NCBI RefSeq assembly: GCF_001458775.1
Contig: NZ_CZPZ01000001.1
Span: forward strand, 310,001 to 374,000
DNA length: 64,000 nt
Direction: 5' to 3'
Origin: Candidatus Nitrospira nitrificans
Lineage (GTDB): Bacteria > Nitrospirota > Nitrospiria > Nitrospirales > Nitrospiraceae
Of this stretch, positions 1-8,666 are shown piece by piece (within the stretch, counting starts at the first letter, position 1; each line of letters starts with the position of its first letter). The position numbers and the translations under genes are program-made. The notes below the pieces were generated by a model that ran no database searches, was not told the origin of the DNA, and worked only from the letters and a program-made list of their open reading frames with translations.

Positions 1-2
1 TG

Positions 3-386
3 CGCGAGGCGTATGACGCCGGCGTTGACGGTGTCATCCTCAAAATTCAACCGCCCACTGTCATGCTGGCAGTGATTGAGTCCCTGTATGCCCCCACCAA
101 GCCCCAGGACTATTGGGAACGAACTGGTGCAGTGCTCGGATCCCCCGTCAAGAAGAAGGATGATGCCGACGCCTTAACGCTGGCCTGGCCCAATGCCTTG
201 ACGGAGCGGGAACGCGAGATTATCCGATTGGTAGCGCAGGGCCTCTCCAACAAAGACATCGCCTACAAGCTGTCGATTAGTGACAGTACGGTCCGACATC
301 ACATGACGAATATTTTCGAGAAAGTCGGCGTACCCAATCGACAGAACCTCCTGATCCACACCTATCAGTTCCATTCCAGGCTGTGA
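3..386 (+). CDS. LuxR/NarL-family response regulator, C-terminal part (5' end off window)
   Basis: The reading frame is open from base 3 with no start needed. The first codons read REAYDAGVDGVILK, the end of a receiver domain with the Lys-containing beta5/alpha5 region. A linker follows, then a LuxR-type helix-turn-helix (LTEREREIIRLVAQGLSNKD and the recognition helix STVRHHMTNIFEKV). The protein is therefore a phosphorylation-controlled DNA-binding regulator of the NarL/FixJ type, truncated only by the window edge. The ATG at 63 is internal and should not be taken as the start. Its target genes and partner kinase cannot be seen. The next feature downstream is tRNA-Phe after a gene-free gap, so there is no visible operon partner. 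Confidence 0.85.
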   Translation, partial: REAYDAGVDGVILKIQPPTVMLAVIESLYAPTKPQDYWERTGAVLGSPVKKKDDADALTLAWPNALTEREREIIRLVAQGLSNKDIAYKLSISDSTVRHHMTNIFEKVGVPNRQNLLIHTYQFHSRL

Positions 387-864
387 AGACGAAGCTAAGA
401 GCAAAGGCATGCAACGTAGAGGAAGCCTCGCCTGTATTCAGAGGCTCGGTAGAGAGCCGGCGCATGTCTCACTTTCGATCGCTATCGCACGGAAGTGGGA
501 AAATGAAAGCAAGATCTTTCTGAATCACCTGTCGATACTCAGCACCCATTAGTCATCCCAGACTCAGTGCTATGGTGGACGTTGTCATCTCGCTTATCCA
601 CAAACTGTCATCACCGTTGACCGCAAATCCTTATGCCTCGACCATCGATCCCTCACCCGCCCGAGAACTTTTCCCTGCGTACTCATTGCGGTTAAGTGCG
701 ACATGCGACGAAAACTCATCCTAAGTTCCCGCACCAAGAAGAAACACCCTGTACATGCGAAAGATGTGGAAGTCAGATATGTGACCTTGGTAAGATGCGC
801 AGGGTATTGGCTGGTCTCGCGAGCATAGGAACAATCCAGAGCTGAACGATCAAATCCCTTCTGT
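387..864. other. Gene-free stretch before tRNA-Phe
   Basis: About 480 bases without a convincing coding frame. The only structure I can support is a promoter-like pair near its right end that could serve the tRNA gene. No repeat or terminator with a T tract was recognised. Confidence 0.5.
807..835 (+). promoter_or_regulatory. Candidate promoter of tRNA-Phe
   Basis: TTGGCT (807-812) and AACAAT (830-835) are separated by 17 bases, each matching four of six consensus positions. Predicted transcription would start near 842, leaving a short leader before the mature tRNA at 865. The assignment is weak. Confidence 0.35.
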
Positions 865-940
865 GCCGAGGTAGCTCAGTTGGCAGAGCACAGCCCTGAA
901 AAGGCTGGTGTCGACAGTTCGATTCTGTCCCTCGGCACCA
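865..940 (+). tRNA. tRNA-Phe (anticodon GAA)
   Basis: A 76-base cloverleaf with a perfect seven-pair acceptor stem: GCCGAGG (865-871) pairs with CCTCGGC (930-936). The D arm contains GCTCAGTTGG. The anticodon stem CAGCC/GGCTG encloses the loop CTGAAAA, giving anticodon GAA for phenylalanine. The T loop is TTCGATT. The discriminator is A, and CCA (938-940) is encoded in the DNA. Confidence 0.97.
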
Positions 941-1099
941 TCATCATCCAGCTTCTATAGCTAGCTGAACCGCTGATGTCAGCGATACCGTGAGATTCAC
1001 CCATTCCACTTCTGAAAAATTCTGGTCGTGGGGCGGTGTGGGTGCTTCGCTTTGGCGGGTCTGCCGCACGGATCGAGTAATGGGTTGGGCCGAAGCCTT

Positions 1100-1462
1100 C
1101 TACTTCTTCAATGTCCGGATATACGCCAGTACGGCTCGACTATCTTCTTCCGACAAGCGAGTTTTCCATGACGGCATGTTCGGCTTTCCCTCGTGAATGG
1201 TCTGAAGCAGTATTGTGTCGGACTTTTTCTTGGTAGTCGGTCTCGTGAGGTTGGCCGGCTCTGGCCCCAGGAGCAAATAGCCATCCCCCTTCCCCTCAGA
1301 ACCATGACAACCGGCACAATGCCGGACAAATACTTTTTCCCCTTTTGCGACATTGGCGCTCGTTGATTCCGGCTCCTTCGGCGCGGCAATCGATGCCTGG
1401 ACTCCCACAATAATGGCAACCAGACCCATGCATATGGCACCAGCGAGCGTAGACATCCTCAT
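1100..1462 (-). CDS. Small periplasmic cytochrome c, single heme
   Basis: A 120-residue protein with an N-terminal signal peptide (hydrophobic to about residue 26) and one heme-binding CAGCH motif. A likely axial methionine lies in PNMPSWK, and the C-terminal helix ends in AVLAYIRTLKK, typical of class I cytochromes c. It should be exported and loaded with heme in the periplasm as a one-electron carrier. An AAAGGATGAG sequence precedes the ATG. It starts 30 bases after the RND pump gene ends on the same strand, so it is probably the last gene of the efflux operon. Its electron partners cannot be deduced. Confidence 0.9.
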   Translation of the reverse strand: MRMSTLAGAICMGLVAIIVGVQASIAAPKEPESTSANVAKGEKVFVRHCAGCHGSEGKGDGYLLLGPEPANLTRPTTKKKSDTILLQTIHEGKPNMPSWKTRLSEEDSRAVLAYIRTLKK

Positions 1463-1476
1463 CTCATCCTTTCTCT

Positions 1477-1518
1477 GGCCTGACGTTCCGCATCACGTCG
1501 ATGGCATCTCGTCAGGCC
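1477..1518. repeat. Inverted repeat at the pump/cytochrome junction
   Basis: GGCCTGACG (1477-1485) and CGTCAGGCC (1510-1518) form a perfect 9-base inverted repeat with a 24-base loop. It covers the last codons of the RND pump gene and the gap before the cytochrome gene. There is no T tract, so it is more likely an RNA stem affecting downstream expression or mRNA decay than a simple terminator. Confidence 0.5.
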
Positions 1519-4500
1519 GGCTAGTCGGCCGGGGCTCACCATTGCCATGAATGTCCCCTGCCGCAGAATGGACAGCAGGAACTGATCCTCCTCGTAATTC
1601 GCCTGGGGCGATCCCTCCTGTCGAGCGGCCTTCCAACCACTGATAGAGGACCGGCAGCATGATCAAGGTCAGGAGCGTCGAACTCACAAGGCCGCCGATG
1701 ACGACGATCGCCAACGGACGCTGCACCTCCGAGCCGATCCCGTTGGCAAACGCCAAGGGAACCAACCCCAAGAGTGCGACCAACGCCGTCATCAAGACAG
1801 GGCGTAGCCGAAGCAGGGCGCCTGAGGTCACCGCTTCGTCTAAACTATGGCCGTCCTCTCGAAGTTTATTCATATAGGAAACGAGCACGATCCCGTTCAA
1901 CACCGCGACGCCGAAGAGATTGATGAAGCCCACCGATGCCGGGACACTGAGATATTCCTTGGTGAGCCACAGCGCCACAACCCCTCCGATCAACGCGAAG
2001 GGCAGATTCAAGATGATGAGGGTTGCCTGACGGAGTGAGTTGAAGGTTGAATACAGCAAGAAAAAAATCAGGCCGATTGTGATCGGAACGATAATCTGCA
2101 GCTTGGCCATTGCCCGTTCCATGTTTTCAAATGACCCGCCCCAGGTCACCCGGTAACCGGGCGGAAGCATGACGCGTTCGGAAATTTTCTGTTGCCCCTC
2201 CGCAACCAACCCCCCGATGTCTCGTCCCAGCGTATTGAACCCGATCGACACGTAGCGTTGCAGCTGATCGCGGCTGATCCGGCCGGGTCCCTCTTCCAAC
2301 TGTACGGTGCCCAGATCCGCCAAGGGAATCTGTGCGCCCGCATGATCGCTGACCCGAATATTGCTGATTGTTTCGACACTGTCCCGATACTGCTCGGGAA
2401 ACCGCACCACCAAATCAAACCGTTGCTGGCCTTCATAAACACGCGTGGCTACGTCTCCACCAATGGCGGTGGTGATGATCTCCCGCACATCGGCTACATT
2501 GATCCCATGCCGCGCAATCTTGCCGCGATCGATATCAATCGTGAGGTAGGGCTGGCCGAATAATTGTTCGACTTTGATATCTCGAACCCCTCGCACGGTT
2601 TCGAGCACCTCGGCGATCTCTTGGGCTTTGTTCCGCAGTATCTCCAGATCGTCACCGAACAGTTTCACCGTGGCTTCCGTGCGAACTCCGGAAATCAATT
2701 CATCGACCCGCTGCTGAATAGGCTGGCTGATCAGGAATGTCGCCCCCGAGACTCCCGCCAACCGCTCACGAAACTTCTGCATCAACTCCGGCATCGTCTT
2801 GGCCGTGGTCCACTGATCCAGCGGACGAAGCCGTACGACCGGATCACTCTCATTGGGCTCTTGCGGATCGTTCCCCAATTCCGTACGGCCGATTTTGGAA
2901 ACGACCATCTCCACTTCCGGAAACTCCATGATCGCCTGTTGCATCCGCTTTTCGATCTCGATTGAGGCGGGAAGCGACACGCTGGGGAGACGAATAGTCT
3001 GAGGGGCGACTGATCCCTCGTTCAGAATAGGGATAAATTCTGAGCCCAACGAGGGCACCAACGCAAGCGCGCCGATGAGCGCGCCGACGGCCATCACCAC
3101 CACGGCGATCCGATGCCTGAGGGCCCATCGGAGGGTAGGCGCATAGAGACGCTTGGCCAATCGGACGATCCACGGATCTTCTTCACTGCCTTGCTTCAAG
3201 GCCAGCGAACAGAGCACCGGTGACAGCGTCAGCGACAAGACAAGGGATACCAACAGCGCGATCATGATGGTATAGGCAAGCGGCTTGAACATCTTCCCTT
3301 CCATCCCGTGAAGGGACAAGAGAGGGAGAAACACCAGGATAATGATCAGAATCCCGAATACGACCGGCTGTCCGACTTCCTTCACCGCTTGCGTCACCAG
3401 CTGAAGCCTCGGTATTGCGGCAGCAGAATGGTGCGATAGATGGCGGTACACGTTTTCGACGACGACGACCGACCCATCCACGATCATGCCGACCGCGATC
3501 GCCAACCCTCCCAGCGACATCAGATTTGCGGTCAGCCCGATCTGTCCCATGACGATGAATGTGGCCAGCGGCGCCAACACCAGCGTGCCAACGACGATCA
3601 GCGCGCTGCGAATGTTCCCAAGAAACAGAAACAGCACCACGACCACGAGCACCACGCCTTCAGCCAACGATTTGTACACCGTATTCAACGCTTCGGTAAT
3701 CAGTTCAATACGGTCGTAAAACGGCACGATGCGCAATCCATCCGGCAACAGATGCTTCGCATGGATGTCCTCAATCCGCCTCTTGATCCCCTCCACGACA
3801 TCCCGGGCATTGCCTCCACGCAACATCAGCACGATGCCGCTCACCACCTCGCGATCCCCATTCAGCACGGTGGCACCATGCCGCACTGCGGGATTGATCA
3901 CCACTTGAGCCACGTCGGAGATATAGACCGGCGTGCCACCGGTTTCCTTCACCACGATCCGTTCAATATCTTGAAGCGAGCGGATCAGCCCGATCCCGCG
4001 CACAATGTACTTCTCCGCATGTTTTTCCAGAATATTCCCGCCGGCGTTGGCGTTATTTCTCGCCACCGCATCGAACACCTCACGAAGCGTCAGACCATAT
4101 TTCCGCAGCAGGCCTGGTTCGACCAACACCTGATACTGTTTGACGTACCCGCCCATCGAATTGATATCGATGACCTCCGGTGTGCTCTTCAGGAGGGGGC
4201 GAATGATCCAATCTTGTATCGTCCGCTGGACGATCAAGCTCTGATGTTCGGCTTCAGCATCGACCACAGTCCCGCGAGGAGCCTCCAAATAATACTGGAA
4301 GACCTCTCCCAATCCCGTGCTGTTCGGCACCAGCATCGGCTCGGCTCCTGGAGGAAGCTGTTCCTCCACTTCAAGCAATCGCTCGAGCACCAGTTGGCGG
4401 GCCAGGTTGATGTCCATGGAGTCATCGAACACGATGGTGATCAGCGAGAGACCGACTTTTGTGAGGGAACGCATTTCCGTGAGAGACGGCACACCCGTGA

Positions 4501-4717
4501 GCTGCAGCTCGATGGGATAGGTCACCAGACGCTCGACCTCGGCGGGAGAGAGCCCCGGCGCCTTCGTGACGACCTGGACAAGCACGCTGGTCACGTCCGG
4601 AAAGGCGTCGATCGGAATAGTCCGAAAGGCATAGATCCCGCCGGCGCCGATCATGATCGAACAGAGAATGATAAGGAGCCGCTGGCGGAGGGAGATGTCC
4701 AGAAGACGGGAAACCAT
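1493..4717 (-). CDS. Heavy-metal efflux RND transporter, CusA/CzcA family
   Basis: A 1074-residue inner-membrane proton antiporter of the HME-RND class that moves metal ions from periplasm or cytoplasm through a tripartite channel. Family signatures include an N-terminal transmembrane helix followed by a periplasmic porter domain (TIPIDAFPDVTSVLVQV). The proton-relay segment AVGMIVDGSVVVVENVYRHL, with its Asp, lies in the first membrane bundle. A second porter repeat and a final helix bundle ending near VLYQWLEGRSTGG follow. Length is normal for the family. The start overlaps the adaptor's stop by one base (TGATG), showing translational coupling. The metal cannot be assigned from the motif alone; the relay segment is closer to generic HME pumps than to classical CzcA or CusA. 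Confidence 0.93.
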   Translation of the reverse strand: MVSRLLDISLRQRLLIILCSIMIGAGGIYAFRTIPIDAFPDVTSVLVQVVTKAPGLSPAEVERLVTYPIELQLTGVPSLTEMRSLTKVGLSLITIVFDDSMDINLARQLVLERLLEVEEQLPPGAEPMLVPNSTGLGEVFQYYLEAPRGTVVDAEAEHQSLIVQRTIQDWIIRPLLKSTPEVIDINSMGGYVKQYQVLVEPGLLRKYGLTLREVFDAVARNNANAGGNILEKHAEKYIVRGIGLIRSLQDIERIVVKETGGTPVYISDVAQVVINPAVRHGATVLNGDREVVSGIVLMLRGGNARDVVEGIKRRIEDIHAKHLLPDGLRIVPFYDRIELITEALNTVYKSLAEGVVLVVVVLFLFLGNIRSALIVVGTLVLAPLATFIVMGQIGLTANLMSLGGLAIAVGMIVDGSVVVVENVYRHLSHHSAAAIPRLQLVTQAVKEVGQPVVFGILIIILVFLPLLSLHGMEGKMFKPLAYTIMIALLVSLVLSLTLSPVLCSLALKQGSEEDPWIVRLAKRLYAPTLRWALRHRIAVVVMAVGALIGALALVPSLGSEFIPILNEGSVAPQTIRLPSVSLPASIEIEKRMQQAIMEFPEVEMVVSKIGRTELGNDPQEPNESDPVVRLRPLDQWTTAKTMPELMQKFRERLAGVSGATFLISQPIQQRVDELISGVRTEATVKLFGDDLEILRNKAQEIAEVLETVRGVRDIKVEQLFGQPYLTIDIDRGKIARHGINVADVREIITTAIGGDVATRVYEGQQRFDLVVRFPEQYRDSVETISNIRVSDHAGAQIPLADLGTVQLEEGPGRISRDQLQRYVSIGFNTLGRDIGGLVAEGQQKISERVMLPPGYRVTWGGSFENMERAMAKLQIIVPITIGLIFFLLYSTFNSLRQATLIILNLPFALIGGVVALWLTKEYLSVPASVGFINLFGVAVLNGIVLVSYMNKLREDGHSLDEAVTSGALLRLRPVLMTALVALLGLVPLAFANGIGSEVQRPLAIVVIGGLVSSTLLTLIMLPVLYQWLEGRSTGGIAPGELRGGSVPAVHSAAGDIHGNGEPRPTSRPDEMPST

Positions 4718-5931
4718 CAGACGGGTTTCTTCAATAACTCGGACTTCAAGACAAAGGCGCCATGTGTCACAACCGGTTCGCCTTCGTTCAAACCGCCGAG
4801 GATGGCAGTCACGGTCCCATTGGATTCGCCGACGTGCACTTCCCGCAACTCATACTCGTTCAGGCTGCGTTGCACGAAGACGAAGGTGCGCCCTTGATCG
4901 CGTTGCAACGCGGCCTCCGGCACCGCCAGTCGATCGGGCTGGGCTTCGGAAAAGAGTCGAATCGTGGCAAACATTTCAGGTTTGAGCCGCCCATCGTGAT
5001 TCGGCAACTCGATCCTGAGTTGCATGGTGCGTGTCACGGGATCGAGCACATCACCGACATAAGTGATCGTTCCTTGAAAGACCTCCTTGGGATAGGCGTT
5101 GATCCGCACCTCGACTTGCCTGTCTCCGGATGCATGGATGGAATGGGCGAAGGGAATGTCCTTTTCGGGGATATTCGCTTGCACCCAGACTTCCGAAAGA
5201 TCAGCGATCACGAACAGATTTTCGGTCGTCTCGACGACCTCGCCCCGCGTCAACTTACGCCCGATGATCCGGCCGGCAAAAGGAGCCACGATCGGCACGA
5301 CCGAACGGATCTTCCGGCTGCTCTCGAGACGCCTGAATTCTTCGTCATTCATGCCAAGCAGCTTGAGCCGATCGTGCGATTCATTGGCCTCGGCCTGGCT
5401 GCTCAACAACTCTGCTTGCCGGCGCTGCAATTCCGCCTCGCCGATCACCTGCTCCTGTAGGAGGAATTGGGCACGGTTGAAGGCCTGCTCCGCAACATGC
5501 AGCTTGGCCTTGGCTTTGAGATAGGCCGATTGAGCAAGCCCCAGCTCGCTGCTGTACAGGATCGCCAACGGGGCATTTGCTTTGACCTCCTGGCCTAGCT
5601 CGCCGTACACCTCGACCACTCGACCTCGAACCAACGCGGTGATCTCCGCCATGTTCCGCTGATTGGGTTGCACGATGGCGGGGAAGTCCCGGTGCGTTCG
5701 AAAATCGCTGCGCGCTACCGGCTGGACAACCAGGCCCACCCGCGACGACTCCTCCGCCGACAGCGCGATGCGGCCAGGCGTTGACACTGCGACGGGCGAC
5801 TTACTCGCCACCACGTCGCTCGGCGTTCCATCACAGCCTGATTCCAGCACCATCAAACCGAACAGAAGACCGGACATACCTCGCCTGAAATACCTCGATG
5901 AAGCTCGTCGCGAACCAAAGAGGGCCTTCAC
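4717..5931 (-). CDS. RND efflux periplasmic adaptor (CusB/CzcB family)
   Basis: A 404-residue membrane-fusion protein linking the RND pump to the outer-membrane channel. It has an N-terminal export signal with a Cys at LESGCDG; the lipobox spacing is imperfect, so lipidation is uncertain. Next come a biotinyl-lipoyl-like half (VEVYGELGQEVKANAPLAIL), an alpha-hairpin rich in Ala, Gln and Leu, a second lipoyl half (IVPIVAPFAGRIIGRKL) and the beta-barrel and membrane-proximal domains (LAVPEAALQRDQGRTFVFV). It overlaps the upstream channel gene by 4 bases (ATGA) and the pump gene by 1 base, so all three are made together. I see no His-rich metal-binding extension. Confidence 0.92.
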   Translation of the reverse strand: MKALFGSRRASSRYFRRGMSGLLFGLMVLESGCDGTPSDVVASKSPVAVSTPGRIALSAEESSRVGLVVQPVARSDFRTHRDFPAIVQPNQRNMAEITALVRGRVVEVYGELGQEVKANAPLAILYSSELGLAQSAYLKAKAKLHVAEQAFNRAQFLLQEQVIGEAELQRRQAELLSSQAEANESHDRLKLLGMNDEEFRRLESSRKIRSVVPIVAPFAGRIIGRKLTRGEVVETTENLFVIADLSEVWVQANIPEKDIPFAHSIHASGDRQVEVRINAYPKEVFQGTITYVGDVLDPVTRTMQLRIELPNHDGRLKPEMFATIRLFSEAQPDRLAVPEAALQRDQGRTFVFVQRSLNEYELREVHVGESNGTVTAILGGLNEGEPVVTHGAFVLKSELLKKPV

Positions 5932-7193
5932 AGCGCCACCCCTACGGCTTGCTCCAGCCGGGCCAGCGACACGGAGAGGTCACGACGCGCTAACGCATAG
6001 TCCAGCAAGATCTGTCGCTGCACACGCTGCGCATCAAGGACTTCCAGCAGGCTTGACGCCCCTTGTTGAAAACTGAACTGCGCCAGCCTCAGCGCCTCCT
6101 GAGCCTGCCTCAGCAACCCTTTATCGAACACCTCGATCAACTCCGCAGTGGTGCGGACATCCTGAAAATGTTGATACACGGCTCGCCCGAGTTCATTGCG
6201 GGTCCGAAGCAGCTCGGCTTCCTCTCGGCGTTTCACTCCTAACGAGGAGGCGATTTCTCCCTGACGCCGGTACCAGAGCGGTAGCGGAATAGAGAGACCC
6301 CCTTGACCTGCTTCCCGTCCAATCTCGCGCCAATAGCTGAGATTGGCAGTAATGGTCGGCACCCGTGCCTGCCGTTCGAATTCAATCTTCCAGTCTGATT
6401 GTTCGACGGACTTGAGCAGGCGCTGGATCGTTGGATGCTGCTCCATCATGCGAGTCATCAGTCCGTCGATCTGGAGATCACGAGGGAGTCTCCTGAATTC
6501 GCCATGGACCAGATAGGATGGCCCAAGCGCGCCACCAGTCAAGGTATCGACGGCCACGCGGTTGATCCGAACCAGATTATCCGCGCGCGCGAGTTGTTGC
6601 CTCGCCTTTAAGACTTCTACTTCCGCCTTGATGGATTCAAATTGAGGCGCTTCGCCCGACTTGACCCGCGCTTTCACGATCCGGGCCACGCCTTCGACGG
6701 TATCAAGATTCTGGCGCGCCAAATCAGCATCATGTTGAGCCAGCAGCAGGTCGTAGAATGCCACCTTGACCTGTGACGCCAAATTCAATCGCGTCTCCAA
6801 CATACCCACATTGGCCGTCGCTAAGCCGAGATCCGCCACTCGTTGCCGCGCGGCGCGCATGGCCGGCCATTCGAGCGGCTGTCCCACAACCACGTTGTAT
6901 TCAGTGACCGATTGTCGGTCGAGGAACGGTCCGATACCGGCCCGGCCCGTGTCTTGAAGGTTGCCATGGCCGCCGGAGCCGGCAACGGTCGGATTGGGAT
7001 AAGCACCGGCCGCCGTCTGCTGGCCTTTCTGCTGTTCGATGGTTCCTTCCGCAAACGAGACGGCGGGATTCTTTGCCAAGGCCAGATCGACAATCATGTC
7101 GAGACTGTACAACTGCCCATCCGATTGGGCAGAGGCCGAGGCCACGCTCATTCCGAGACCGATCGCGCACACCACCACGAACCTGACCCCCAT
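5928..7193 (-). CDS. TolC-family outer-membrane efflux channel (CusC/CzcC type)
   Basis: A protein of about 421 residues with a signal peptide (MGVRFVVVCAIGLGMSVASA) and two long coiled-coil repeats typical of TolC-like trimers. An internal segment YNVVVGQPLEWPAMRAARQR and the C-terminal FQQGASSLLEVLDAQRVQRQ match the family. The frame opens upstream at GTG 7226, but the ATG at 7193 has a GGAG six bases before it and begins a clean signal peptide. The GTG at 7226 would lie before the predicted transcription start, so 7193 is preferred. First gene of the efflux operon channel-adaptor-pump-cytochrome c. Confidence 0.88.
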   Translation of the reverse strand: MGVRFVVVCAIGLGMSVASASAQSDGQLYSLDMIVDLALAKNPAVSFAEGTIEQQKGQQTAAGAYPNPTVAGSGGHGNLQDTGRAGIGPFLDRQSVTEYNVVVGQPLEWPAMRAARQRVADLGLATANVGMLETRLNLASQVKVAFYDLLLAQHDADLARQNLDTVEGVARIVKARVKSGEAPQFESIKAEVEVLKARQQLARADNLVRINRVAVDTLTGGALGPSYLVHGEFRRLPRDLQIDGLMTRMMEQHPTIQRLLKSVEQSDWKIEFERQARVPTITANLSYWREIGREAGQGGLSIPLPLWYRRQGEIASSLGVKRREEAELLRTRNELGRAVYQHFQDVRTTAELIEVFDKGLLRQAQEALRLAQFSFQQGASSLLEVLDAQRVQRQILLDYALARRDLSVSLARLEQAVGVAL

Positions 7194-7229
7194 TCTCGTC
7201 TCCAGCCTGTCTAGCATGAACCGCACCTC

Positions 7230-7258
7230 ATAGTAGGCCGAACGTAGTTCAATTTCAA
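7230..7258 (-). promoter_or_regulatory. Candidate promoter of the metal-efflux operon
   Basis: On the minus strand TTGAAA (7253-7258) and TACTAT (7230-7235) are exactly 17 bases apart, in the short gap upstream of the channel gene. Transcription should begin near 7223. No obvious metal-regulator operator was recognised. Confidence 0.5.
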
Positions 7259-7262
7259 ACGT

Positions 7263-8108
7263 CTATGCTGAATAGTCCGATCTTCTGGATCCGCTGTCGG
7301 AGTCGAATCGCAATCCGCTGAAGTAGAATGCCGAAATCGCCGCTGTCGCCGCGACATTCAATGACTCCACCCCCTCGGCCAGTGGAATAGAAAACCTCAC
7401 GCGTGACGCCTTCACGATGTCCGGGGTCAACCCCGCTCCCTCGTTTCCGACCGCAACCATGAGGCGGCTTGGGATTGTTCGAATGGTCCTGATAGGGACT
7501 TGATCCGCCGAATCCAGGACCGCCGAATAGATGTCACACCCATATGAAGAAAATGCCCGCCAATCCCAAGTGTGAAAAACCGGAAGGCTCAGGATACTAC
7601 CGGCCGTGGCACGAACCACTTTGGGACTAAAATGATCGGCGGAATCGGCGCTTAACCAAACTCCGGACAAGTTCAGCGCCGCGGCGGTTCGAATGATCGC
7701 GCCCACGTTCGCTGGATCTTGCAGACGATCCCCATACAGGCCAAGCACACGCGACTGTTTGAACACATGGGTTTCATCCCATCGAGGTTGTCGGACAACG
7801 GCTACGATCCCTTGCGGCATCTCCACATCAGTCAGTCTTTCAAAGTCGGCGTCCGGACAAAGGAACTGGGACGCAGGCAGTCTCGCGCGCGCCTGTCGAT
7901 CTACCTCGGTCTCCACACAGAGAAAGCCCGGCGAGACGATCAGACTGAGAATGGCTTGGGGAGACTGGTGAATCAGATCACGACAGGATTTAGCTCCTTC
8001 AAGGACGAAGGCCCCTTCTGTCGATCTGACCTTCTTATCGCGAAGCAGTTGCCGGACCCGCGAGGCCCCTGCACGAGTGAGAGCCGGTAGCTGCAATGCG
8101 ACAGCCAC
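7263..8108 (-). CDS. TrmH/SpoU-family RNA 2'-O-ribose methyltransferase
   Basis: A 281-residue SAM-dependent RNA methyltransferase. The N-terminal part (residues 1-110) is an RNA-binding L30e-like substrate domain (VRSTEGAFVLEGAKSCRDLI). The C-terminal SPOUT domain carries the three signature motifs: QDPANVGAIIRTAAAL, VAVGNEGAGLTPDI and SLNVAATAAISAFYF, which build the knotted cofactor site. Such enzymes modify 23S rRNA or tRNA; the exact target is not predictable here. It lies 56 bases after the 113-residue coiled-coil gene on the same strand and may be cotranscribed with it. The efflux promoter lies just beyond its end. Confidence 0.9.
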   Translation of the reverse strand: MAVALQLPALTRAGASRVRQLLRDKKVRSTEGAFVLEGAKSCRDLIHQSPQAILSLIVSPGFLCVETEVDRQARARLPASQFLCPDADFERLTDVEMPQGIVAVVRQPRWDETHVFKQSRVLGLYGDRLQDPANVGAIIRTAAALNLSGVWLSADSADHFSPKVVRATAGSILSLPVFHTWDWRAFSSYGCDIYSAVLDSADQVPIRTIRTIPSRLMVAVGNEGAGLTPDIVKASRVRFSIPLAEGVESLNVAATAAISAFYFSGLRFDSDSGSRRSDYSA

Positions 8109-8164
8109 CTAGAGACCCGTCATCGCACTGAAGCACATATGAACAAGACAGCTGGAATGGATGA

Positions 8165-8506
8165 TCAACGACGCCTTCGTTCAGAGGCCGCTTCAGCAGC
8201 GCGGATACGTTGAGCCCTCGCCTTGGCACGTTTCAAGGCCGTCAGCTTTCCCCGAGTCCGATTCTGCTCAAACTGTAACTGTTCAAGCTGAGACTTCAGA
8301 TGGGCCTTTTCCTGCTTATGCAAACTCGCGCATTCCGCCTTGGATAACTGGGTCCAATCCCCGCTGCTCCTAGCACGCTTGATTCGATCATCCAACGACT
8401 CTCGAAGCTGCTTGGACCGCATCGTCATGAGCGACTTGAGCGCCTCTTGTCGGCGCTGGACCTCTTCTTCCTCAGCCATGATGCCACGAATATCGGTTCC
8501 TAACAT
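8165..8506 (-). CDS. Small basic coiled-coil protein of unknown function
   Basis: 113 residues, strongly charged and predicted almost entirely helical, with Gln/Glu/Arg/Lys heptads (EEEEVQRRQEALKSL; LKSQLEQLQFEQNRTRGKL) and an Arg-rich end. No signal peptide or membrane segment. Translation initiation is well supported: AAGGAGG lies about eight bases before the ATG, and a promoter with a perfect TATAAT sits 40 bases upstream. I do not recognise the family. It is divergent from the XRE regulator gene, sharing the control region 8507-8666, and may be regulated by it. Confidence 0.75.
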   Translation of the reverse strand: MLGTDIRGIMAEEEEVQRRQEALKSLMTMRSKQLRESLDDRIKRARSSGDWTQLSKAECASLHKQEKAHLKSQLEQLQFEQNRTRGKLTALKRAKARAQRIRAAEAASERRRR

Positions 8507-8546
8507 AGGTCCCCACCTCCTTCAACACGATGAAACTTGTGTCCGT

Positions 8547-8575
8547 ATTATACCGATTTCACACCCGCACAGGAA
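8547..8575 (-). promoter_or_regulatory. Promoter of the coiled-coil gene
   Basis: Minus strand: a perfect TATAAT -10 (8547-8552) and a weak TTCCTG -35 (8570-8575) 17 bases away. It would start RNA near 8540, giving a leader of about 34 bases that contains the AAGGAGG site. Confidence 0.6.
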
Positions 8576-8631
8576 ATAGATCATAACATATTGATTTTCA
8601 TAAATAAATGTCGTTTTATTCACGGAGTTTA

Positions 8632-8660
8632 TTGAAGCGCCTCCCTTCATTGTGTATTAT
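8632..8660 (+). promoter_or_regulatory. Promoter of the XRE regulator, placing the RNA start at the ATG
   Basis: TTGAAG (8632-8637), a 17-base spacer, then TATTAT (8655-8660). Six bases after the -10 comes the ATG at 8667, where transcription itself is expected to begin. Upstream lies an A/T-rich tract with the inverted repeat AATAAA/TTTATT (8603-8620) that could be an operator. Confidence 0.6.
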
Positions 8661-8666
8661 GCCCCC

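Noticed and set aside
3440-4897. Long plus-strand frame of 485 codons opposite the RND pump gene
   Set aside because: Antisense shadow of a highly conserved gene; composition is His/Gln/Asp rich without any recognisable domain.
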